From: Deltaproteobacteria bacterium
GTDB lineage: Bacteria; UBA10199; 2-02-FULL-44-16
NCBI GenBank assembly: GCA_016203825.1
Contig: JACQMA010000224.1
Coordinates: forward strand, 1-10,335
DNA length: 10,335 bases
Direction of reading: 5' to 3'
The position numbers and the translations under genes are program-made. The notes under the pieces were generated by a model that worked only from the letters and a program-made list of their open reading frames with translations, was not told the DNA's origin and did not search any database. Positions 1 to 5,648 of the stretch are shown piece after piece. The stretch's first letter is position 1. Each line of letters starts with the position of its first letter.

Positions 1-407
1 ACAATGGTGCGATCAAATTGATCGAGGATGGGTCGGTAATCACAGTACAGAAGTGTTGTGATGGTCTCAAAATCGAGTCGAGCTTTTTGATCGCCGTCAA
101 AAAGAACTTTACCATAACGGATGACATGAAATCGAAGTTCAAGTCCCACATCTTTCAAGAAAACAATATCAATGACATCATTTTCCAAGGTACGTGGCGA
201 CATCGAGGCAAAAAGGTCATAGAGTTTTTCATGAAGGTCATCGCCCCGTGTGTGTCCTGTTTCTTCAACAAGAACAGCATAATCATAATCGGAGAGTGGA
301 CCGGTAACCCCCTGAGCTCGCGATCCGAAAAGATAGGCTGCTTGAACACCAAGATGCCTGAATTCATCTTGCGGAATTTTCACAGTCGCTTTTCTATCAT
401 GCGTCAT
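1..407 (-). CDS. MntA-like minimal nucleotidyltransferase (3' end beyond window)
   Basis: The reverse strand from 407 stays open to the left edge, giving 135 codons with no stop, so the gene is cut by the window. The protein has the minimal nucleotidyltransferase signature GSX10DXD exactly: G28-S29, ten residues, then D40-Y-D42, followed by AVLV. A third acidic residue, D80, lies in VIDIVF and would complete the metal site. The tail (LRFHVIRYGKVLFD, then an FE...Y.DY pattern) is typical of MNT antitoxins, which are about 140 residues, so only a few codons are probably missing. Known MntA proteins neutralise HEPN RNase toxins (HepT) by adding AMP to a tyrosine. No HEPN gene is visible; if there is one it would lie to the left. 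The ATG at 407 is 13 bases after the stop of the FHA-GGDEF gene and has no clear Shine-Dalgarno sequence, so translation may depend on the upstream gene. GC content is about 44% by hand count, below the neighbours. Family assignment is firm; the antitoxin role is inferred. Confidence 0.85.
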   Translation of the reverse strand, partial: MTHDRKATVKIPQDEFRHLGVQAAYLFGSRAQGVTGPLSDYDYAVLVEETGHTRGDDLHEKLYDLFASMSPRTLENDVIDIVFLKDVGLELRFHVIRYGKVLFDGDQKARLDFETITTLLYCDYRPILDQFDRTI

Positions 408-420
408 AGGGTTTCGCAAC

Positions 421-1335
421 TTATGATGTGGCTGACGACACGCGATTACGGCCGTTTTGCTTCGAGTGATACAACTGCTCATCCGCGGCGGCGATCAAGT
501 CGGCGGGAGTTGTGAAGTTGTCACCGCTGAGGGATGCGACGCCAGCGCTGATCGTGACGGGGATCTTTTTTTCTTCGAACGTCGCTGGAGCATCTTCGAG
601 GTTTTTTCGAATACGCTCCGCCAGCAGCGTCGCCCCCGCGAGTTCAATGCCGCGCAACACCACGGCAAACTCTTCGCCGCCATAGCGTGCCAAGATGTCT
701 TCTCCCCGAATCGTCGATTTGATCGCCTGGGCGACCTGCGCCAAAATAAAATCGCCGGCCAAGTGGCCGTGGGTGTCGTTGATCTTTTTGAAAAAATCGA
801 TGTCAATCATGATGAGCGAGAAGGGGGTGGTATTCCGTTTCGCATGACTGAACTCTTCTTTGAAACGTTCATTAAAGAACCGCTTGTTGTAGATGTTCGT
901 CACGGCATCGAAGTTGGCCATCTGATAAAATTCGTCATGGAACATGCGCTCACCCTTATCGCCAAACGCAAACTTGATGACCGTTGAACTTGAGATCTGG
1001 ATTTTATCGCCATTCTGGAGTTCGTGGTGTTTTACCCGCTTGCCGTTCACAAACGTTCCATTGGTGCTGCCCAAATCTTCGATGAAGGCCTTTCCAGATT
1101 CGGTCGAGATCCGGAAGTGATGCCGGGAGATGCGCGTATCATTAATAGGAATGTCGACGTCTTCCGCGCGACCGACGATGGTCTGCTCTTGATCGAGACA
1201 GTAGAGTTTTCCCTGAAGAGGTCCCGAGAGGAAAAGGACGTAAGCCTTGCGATCCTGATCGGCCTCGAGTTTTTCGATCGAGGTGATCACGGTCGAATCA
1301 TGGGACGATTCGTCGATTTTTTTGGGATCGCTCAT
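421..1335 (-). CDS. FHA-domain diguanylate cyclase (GGDEF, c-di-GMP synthesis)
   Basis: This 304-residue protein has no membrane segment and should be cytoplasmic. The FHA domain (about residues 31-125) carries the phosphothreonine-binding signature: G55-R56, S70-R71-H72-H73 and STNGTFVNG at 90-98. The GGDEF domain (about 143-302) has the metal-binding segment D178-I-D180 with FKKIND, the active-site motif GGEEF at 219-223, and an intact inhibitory I-site RxxD (R210-G-E-D213) five residues before it. It is therefore predicted to be an active, product-inhibited cyclase that makes c-di-GMP from two GTP. A Thr-rich N-terminus (T15, T18 in STVITSIEKLE) could be a kinase target that binds the protein's own FHA domain, as in GarA/OdhI; this is inference. 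The ATG overlaps the stop of the upstream kinase gene by four bases, and GAAGGGG seven bases before the start decides it. The coupling suggests that the FHA domain reads phosphothreonine made by that kinase. Confidence 0.95.
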   Translation of the reverse strand: MSDPKKIDESSHDSTVITSIEKLEADQDRKAYVLFLSGPLQGKLYCLDQEQTIVGRAEDVDIPINDTRISRHHFRISTESGKAFIEDLGSTNGTFVNGKRVKHHELQNGDKIQISSSTVIKFAFGDKGERMFHDEFYQMANFDAVTNIYNKRFFNERFKEEFSHAKRNTTPFSLIMIDIDFFKKINDTHGHLAGDFILAQVAQAIKSTIRGEDILARYGGEEFAVVLRGIELAGATLLAERIRKNLEDAPATFEEKKIPVTISAGVASLSGDNFTTPADLIAAADEQLYHSKQNGRNRVSSATS

Positions 1336-3131
1336 TTCGTTTCCCCTTCTTGCCGTTGTGGTTCAAGGGTGAGACGTACTTCTTCAGCGCGACCCGCACG
1401 GGTCATCACTTCACGGGTGACGTGTCGATAGCCCTCGAGCCAGATTTCGACCCGAACCACCTGTCCCGGTTCCACGTCGCGTCGTTCAAACGGTGTCTGG
1501 CCGACGGGAACGCCGCCCACGATCACCAGCGCACCGGGTGGTTGCGTGGTAATGACGAGCGATGCAAAGTCCTTTGTCAGTTGGATGTCGAAATGTCGAG
1601 TCTCGTCTCCCGTAAGGTTCACCTCTTTTTCCCAAAAACGGTAGTTGTCCACGAAAAGTCCCAGCCGATGCGTTCCCGGTTTGAGATCGCGGATCGTGGC
1701 GGGTGTCTTCCACGAAGTTTGTTCGCCGTCCACATAGACCACGGCACCACTCGGTGTCGAATCAAGGGTGACTGTACTCGTGATCACGCGAGGCGGTTCT
1801 TCTTGCTTCTCCGGAGGTGGTGCTTCGGGGATCGCAACCGGAGGCGGAGGGGAAGGTTCAGGTGGCGCAATCGGAACCTCGCGCAAGCGAAGTGCAAACA
1901 TGGCAATACCGGCTCCGATGATTGCACCGATCGCGAGCCCCCCCCACCAGCGCCGCCGTGCATGTGACGTCGTTTTCTCATCTTCTTCGAGATCGTCTTT
2001 GACGGGTTCGGGAGGTGGCGGTTCAGATTTCTCCTCCGGTTCTTCGATCAAAAATTCTTTGAGGTCCACGGGTGCAACCGCATGGTGCGTTGGTTCCGCA
2101 TCACGATCCCCGGTCAGGGCAGAATGGGTGGCATCGATAATGAGGTGAGGTGTTTTGGCATCTTCGTCGATTTTTGGTTCAGCGAGTTCATCGCGAAAAA
2201 GCTCGCGGACATAGTGGGCCACGTCCGTCGTCTGAAAATCGGGGTATGCCGTGTGCAAGAATTTGACGAGTTGGTCGCGAAACAAGGTGGCACTGGGAAA
2301 ACGATGGCGACGATCGCGCTGCAGGGCGCGAAGCGTGATGCGGTCGATGTCATCGGGGAGTTCCGAACGTAGCAGCGATGGCGCCGTGACGCGCGCCCGA
2401 CGGACATTGCGAAGCGTTTCACGATTGTCTTCGGCCTTGAAGAGGCGCGTGCCCGTCAAGAGTTCGTACATGATGACGCCTAACGAAAAAATGTCGCTTC
2501 GATGGTCGAGGGTTTCCCCGCGCGCCTGCTCCGGGGACATATAGGAAAACTTTCCCTTGAGGATGCCAACCTCGGTCATCCCCAATCGACCGGCCGCAAT
2601 CGCAATTCCAAAGTCGATGATCTTGAGGGTCCCCGCGTACGACACGACGATGTTTTGCGGGCTGATGTCACGGTGGACAATATTGAGGGGTGTTCCCGAT
2701 TCATCCGTGCGGCGGTGGATGTAGTCGAGGCCGTTCGCGACCTCAGCGATCAGATAGCACGCGACAGGGACGGGGATGGGTTTCCCGATGGTCTTCGCCC
2801 GTTTTGCGATGTGGGAGATCGATTTTCCCTCCACGTATTCCATGACGATGAAGTAATCGTCGCCCACTTTTCCGAGGTCGTAGGTATGCGCGATGTTTCC
2901 GTGCGAAAGCGTAACCGCGATCTTGGCCTCGTCGATCAGAGAGTCGATGAATTCGCGACTCGCCGCAATGTGGGGAAGAATTTTTTTGATGCAGACGGTG
3001 CGCTTGAGACCGTGGATGTCGTAGGAAAGCCCCTTGAAGATCTCCGCCATGCCGCCCTGGGCGATCTTTTCCATGAGGTAATACTGCCCACGGGGTGGAG
3101 TTTGAGGTTCGCGCTGGGTTTCAGGGGCCAT
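1332..3131 (-). CDS. Membrane Ser/Thr protein kinase with two extracytoplasmic PEGA domains
   Basis: Read from the ATG at 3131 the protein has 599 residues. The N-terminal Hanks-type kinase domain (about 16-295) has every catalytic landmark: glycine-rich loop AQGGMA (24-29), lysine K49 in VCIKK, helix-C glutamate E68, H153-R154-D155 in HRDISPQN, D173-F174-G175, and SPEQARGE in place of APE. An acidic, proline-rich juxtamembrane stretch (about 318-392) leads to RRRWW and one membrane helix (about 396-415). A second Pro/Glu-rich linker follows, then two PEGA domains in tandem (about 452-520 and 523-590) with the P.GA.V.VDG...TP...L.PG and GY patterns. The expected layout is kinase inside and PEGA domains outside, where they may bind cell-wall or surface polysaccharide; the PEGA ligand is not established. 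The frame is open to an ATG at 3218, but those extra codons would run into the divergent gene, and kinase homology begins near residue 16, so 3131 is preferred. The likely partner is the downstream FHA-GGDEF protein. Confidence 0.94.
   Translation of the reverse strand: MAPETQREPQTPPRGQYYLMEKIAQGGMAEIFKGLSYDIHGLKRTVCIKKILPHIAASREFIDSLIDEAKIAVTLSHGNIAHTYDLGKVGDDYFIVMEYVEGKSISHIAKRAKTIGKPIPVPVACYLIAEVANGLDYIHRRTDESGTPLNIVHRDISPQNIVVSYAGTLKIIDFGIAIAAGRLGMTEVGILKGKFSYMSPEQARGETLDHRSDIFSLGVIMYELLTGTRLFKAEDNRETLRNVRRARVTAPSLLRSELPDDIDRITLRALQRDRRHRFPSATLFRDQLVKFLHTAYPDFQTTDVAHYVRELFRDELAEPKIDEDAKTPHLIIDATHSALTGDRDAEPTHHAVAPVDLKEFLIEEPEEKSEPPPPEPVKDDLEEDEKTTSHARRRWWGGLAIGAIIGAGIAMFALRLREVPIAPPEPSPPPPVAIPEAPPPEKQEEPPRVITSTVTLDSTPSGAVVYVDGEQTSWKTPATIRDLKPGTHRLGLFVDNYRFWEKEVNLTGDETRHFDIQLTKDFASLVITTQPPGALVIVGGVPVGQTPFERRDVEPGQVVRVEIWLEGYRHVTREVMTRAGRAEEVRLTLEPQRQEGETK
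1343..1349 (-). promoter_or_regulatory. Ribosome binding site of the FHA-GGDEF gene
   Basis: On the minus strand GAAGGGG lies seven bases before the ATG at 1335, inside the last codons of the kinase gene. Together with the ATGA stop/start overlap it supports translational coupling of kinase and cyclase and fixes the cyclase start. Confidence 0.6.
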
Positions 3132-3134
3132 AGA

Positions 3135-3178
3135 AATGCAATCAGGATAACGGGATACCTGTGCAAAATCAATGCAAT
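3135..3178. repeat. Repeated AATGCAAT octamer in the divergent intergenic region
   Basis: AATGCAAT occurs at 3135-3142 and again at 3171-3178, 36 bases apart in the same orientation. The pair flanks the candidate kinase promoter within the 63-base gap between the kinase and the secretion gene. A related GTGCAAAAT lies at 3161-3169. It could be a direct-repeat operator controlling both directions, but two octamers in AT-rich sequence may be coincidence. On the plus strand, TATGCT at 3178-3183 overlaps the second copy and could be a -10 element for the rightward gene, without a good -35. Confidence 0.25.
3144..3172 (-). promoter_or_regulatory. Candidate sigma70-type promoter of the kinase operon
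   Basis: On the minus strand TTGATT (3172-3167) and TATCCT (3149-3144) are separated by exactly 17 bases, each matching the consensus hexamers at four positions. Transcription would begin about 6-7 bases before the kinase ATG at 3131, giving a nearly leaderless mRNA. That fits the lack of a Shine-Dalgarno sequence before this ATG. A chance match is possible in an AT-rich gap. Confidence 0.35.
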
Positions 3179-3194
3179 ATGCTACTCTGAGGGC

Positions 3195-4262
3195 ATGGCG
3201 GATGAAGGTCAGGGGCAAGAACGCACCGAAGATGCAACCCCCAAACGATTACGAGAGGCGCGCAAGAAGGGTCAGGTTGCCCGTTCCCGCGACCTGACCA
3301 CGATCATTGTCCTGATCGGTGCCTTCGCGATCATTGCCTTCATGCGCGGGTTCATGGTCGAGGAATTCAAGTCCATGATGCAATCGACGTTTGACGTCGC
3401 CGCGCGCCGCGATCTGAATCTGGAACTCCTCTTTCTCCACGGAGTCAACACGTTTTGGTCGTTCGTTCGTATTTCAGCTCCCTTTCTCCTGGCGATCTTG
3501 CTGGTCGCCCTTGCGGTTGGATTTCTTCAGGTGGGACCGATCTTTTCGGCCGAGCCCCTGAAGCCGCAAATGAAACGGATGAACGCGATCGAAAACCTGA
3601 AGAATATGTTCAAGATCACCACCTTCGTCGAGCTCCTCAAAAACATCGCGAAGGTGAGCCTCATCTTTCTGCTCGCCTACTTCGTGATCAGCGATAGCCT
3701 CCGTGAAGTCGTCCTCACCACGTCAGCGACACCCGAGACGTCGAGCAAGATTGCCGCCGGCATTGTCGTGACCTTCCTCCTTCGAGTTTTTGCGATTTTT
3801 AGCATCATCGCCATCGTCGATATGATGGTCCAACGCTGGCACTACCGAAAACAGCTCCGCATGACGAAGGAAGAAGTAAAGCGCGAGTACAAGCAAGATG
3901 AAGGCGACCCGCTCATCAAGGGTGAACGGCGCCGATTTCACCAGGAACTCGCGATGAGCGATGTCAAACAAGCGGTCGGGATGTCCGATGTTGTCGTGAC
4001 CAATCCCACCGAACTCGCCGTGGCCCTCAAGTATGATGACAAGGAGATGCCGGCGCCGATGATTATGGCCAAGGGGCAACGGCTTTTTGCCCAGGCGATC
4101 CGTGAATATGCGAAGGAGCAGGGGATTCCGATAGTCCAGAATGTTCCGCTGGCCTGGACGCTTATTGAATTAGACGTCGGTGATGACATCCCCGAAGATA
4201 TCTATGCCGCGGTTGCCGAAATTTTGGTCTACGTTTACCGCCTGAAGGAAAAGGGGAATTGA
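3195..4262 (+). CDS. sctU: Type III secretion export switch protein, FlhB/SctU family
   Basis: The protein has 355 residues, normal for the family, and sits in the inner membrane, where its cytoplasmic domain controls substrate switching of a type III export gate. The N-terminus carries the signature ERTEDATPKRLREARKKGQV (9-28). Hydrophobic segments lie at about 35-52, 88-115, 150-168 and 187-212. The conserved stretch MTKEEVKREYKQDEGDP (223-239) leads into the cytoplasmic domain, which ends IPEDIYAAVAEIL. The autocleavage motif, normally NPTH, reads N270-P271-T272-E273; the Asn-Pro bond that breaks is kept. The usual PLAR reads PLAW (318-321). KREYK and RRRFHQEL resemble YscU/HrcU more than flagellar FlhB, so sctU is preferred; subtype is less sure than family. 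Homology begins at the ATG at 3195. GAGGG is only one base before it, too close for normal spacing. The frame stays open back to 2502, but that part is antisense to the kinase. No other secretion gene is in the window. Confidence 0.9.
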   Translation: MADEGQGQERTEDATPKRLREARKKGQVARSRDLTTIIVLIGAFAIIAFMRGFMVEEFKSMMQSTFDVAARRDLNLELLFLHGVNTFWSFVRISAPFLLAILLVALAVGFLQVGPIFSAEPLKPQMKRMNAIENLKNMFKITTFVELLKNIAKVSLIFLLAYFVISDSLREVVLTTSATPETSSKIAAGIVVTFLLRVFAIFSIIAIVDMMVQRWHYRKQLRMTKEEVKREYKQDEGDPLIKGERRRFHQELAMSDVKQAVGMSDVVVTNPTELAVALKYDDKEMPAPMIMAKGQRLFAQAIREYAKEQGIPIVQNVPLAWTLIELDVGDDIPEDIYAAVAEILVYVYRLKEKGN

Positions 4263-4295
4263 CTTTTCCGACCTGTTAGCGGATTTTCACCCTCC

Positions 4296-5624
4296 ATGAG
4301 ATTGCCGACTTCACGTGTCATCCTTTCTACGATCTTCTTGTCGGTGTTTGCCATTTCTTCGGCGTCGTATGCCGCCCGAAATGCCGACGTCTTGACCTTT
4401 GCTCCTGCCGACGATGGTGGGCGCTTTATCACCCTGCACGGTTCGCAAAATCTTCAACAGTGGCGCTTCAACGCCGGCGTGTACCTTGATTATGCCTTCG
4501 AACCGATTGAGTTCGCTGATCAGACCGGGACACGACGCCAGGGGATCATCGATGACCTCGCCATGGCAAACGTCCACGGTGCCGTCGGTCTCTTTGACTG
4601 GTGGTCGGTCGGTTTCAATGTCCCGGTCGAAGCATGGCAGACATTCTACAACCCTAACACTCTTTCGACCGTTGTCCAAAAACAGACCTTCTATGGAAAA
4701 TTGGGCGATCCACGCGTCGACATGAAGTTTCGGCTTCTGGATATTGATCGGTATCACGTGGGACTTGCGGTGGTTCCGTTCCTGTATATGCCATTCGGAA
4801 AGGAAGAATACTATCTCGGGAATGGCATGTGGTCCCCTGGCGGGACCCTTGTCATTGATATCGACATCGTCAATCGCATCTTCCTCACGGTGAACGGTGG
4901 ATATCGGAGTTACAGCAACTTTCGTTACGACGCGAACAATGCCAACGCGATTATTGATGATACGATCCAGGCCGGTGCCGGTATCAATGTGCGGCTCACC
5001 GATTCATGGGCGATCTTGGGTGAGGCGTGGCACGAAGGGGTGAGAACCGCATACCTCAAAAACAGTTTGCAGAATCCCGCCGAGTTCGTGGCCGGTGCCC
5101 GTTGGACGCCGCAAAAACACGCGCGTGGTTTGGCCATCACCGCGGGTGGTGGTCGTGGCATTACCACCGGGATTGGTTCGCCCGATTGGCGCGGGTTTGT
5201 CGGTGTGAATTATCGTCGGCCCGCCGTCGTCTCCCTGCCGCCGCCACCGCCACCTGCCGAGGTCGAGGTCAGGGTCGAAGAAAAGATCGTCATTACGCAA
5301 AAGATTCACTTCGAGTTTGATAAGGCCGTGATTCGGAAACTTTCGTATCCCATTCTGGATGATGTTGCCTATTTGTTGAGCATCAACCCCCAGATCCGCC
5401 AGGTGTCGGTTGAAGGTCACACCGACTGGATTGGACCCGACAAGTATAATCAGAAACTTTCCGAGCGTCGCGCCAACTCGGTTCGTGACTATCTCATCAG
5501 CAAAGGCATCGAGCCTGATCGTCTCCACGCTGTTGGCTATGGCGAGAGTCGTCCCATCGCCGACAACAACTCATCTCGCGGCCGCGCCCGCAATCGCCGC
5601 ACTGAGTTCATGGTTGTCCAGTAG
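4296..5624 (+). CDS. Outer-membrane protein: barrel-like N-terminal region plus OmpA peptidoglycan-binding domain
   Basis: The protein has 442 residues. A signal peptide (about 1-26) has an Arg-containing N-terminus, a hydrophobic core and cleavage probably after SYA. Residues about 45-308 alternate polar and aromatic/hydrophobic residues with short turns, as in an outer-membrane barrel, and include a YGKLGDPRVDMKFRLL strand seen in transporter-like barrels. A hinge of seven prolines (315-320 region) leads to an OmpA domain (about 331-442) with HFEFDKA, GHTD (374-377), NQKLSERRANSV and RARNRRTEF. D377 and R392 are 15 residues apart, the same spacing as the peptidoglycan-binding Asp and Arg of Acinetobacter OmpA. 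The expected role is to tie the outer membrane to the wall, perhaps also as a pore. The ATG is 33 bases after the secretion gene, with only a weak GCGGA upstream, and is chosen because it begins the signal peptide. The barrel is judged from its pattern only. Confidence 0.9.
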   Translation: MRLPTSRVILSTIFLSVFAISSASYAARNADVLTFAPADDGGRFITLHGSQNLQQWRFNAGVYLDYAFEPIEFADQTGTRRQGIIDDLAMANVHGAVGLFDWWSVGFNVPVEAWQTFYNPNTLSTVVQKQTFYGKLGDPRVDMKFRLLDIDRYHVGLAVVPFLYMPFGKEEYYLGNGMWSPGGTLVIDIDIVNRIFLTVNGGYRSYSNFRYDANNANAIIDDTIQAGAGINVRLTDSWAILGEAWHEGVRTAYLKNSLQNPAEFVAGARWTPQKHARGLAITAGGGRGITTGIGSPDWRGFVGVNYRRPAVVSLPPPPPPAEVEVRVEEKIVITQKIHFEFDKAVIRKLSYPILDDVAYLLSINPQIRQVSVEGHTDWIGPDKYNQKLSERRANSVRDYLISKGIEPDRLHAVGYGESRPIADNNSSRGRARNRRTEFMVVQ

Positions 5625-5648
5625 GTCTTTCTTCGGTAGGTTTCTCCT

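Noticed and set aside
18..515. Plus-strand frame of 165 codons at the left edge
   Set aside because: It lies opposite the nucleotidyltransferase gene, which has a recognisable GSX10DXD motif; the plus-strand product is Lys/Ser/Arg-rich and matches no family I know.
457..987. Plus-strand open frame of 176 codons
   Set aside because: It is antisense to the GGDEF domain and is explained by codon bias of the real gene.
2502..3194. Upstream extension of the export-switch reading frame by 231 codons
   Set aside because: The whole extension is antisense to the kinase domain, and FlhB/SctU homology begins at the ATG at 3195.
3132..3218. Longer kinase start at 3218
   Set aside because: The 29 extra codons cross the candidate promoter and overlap the divergent gene; kinase homology does not need them.
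4247..4269. Inverted repeat GGAAAAG / CTTTTCC spanning the sctU stop, considered as a terminator
   Set aside because: The stem is only seven A/T-rich base pairs with a nine-base loop and no following T run, so intrinsic termination is not supported.
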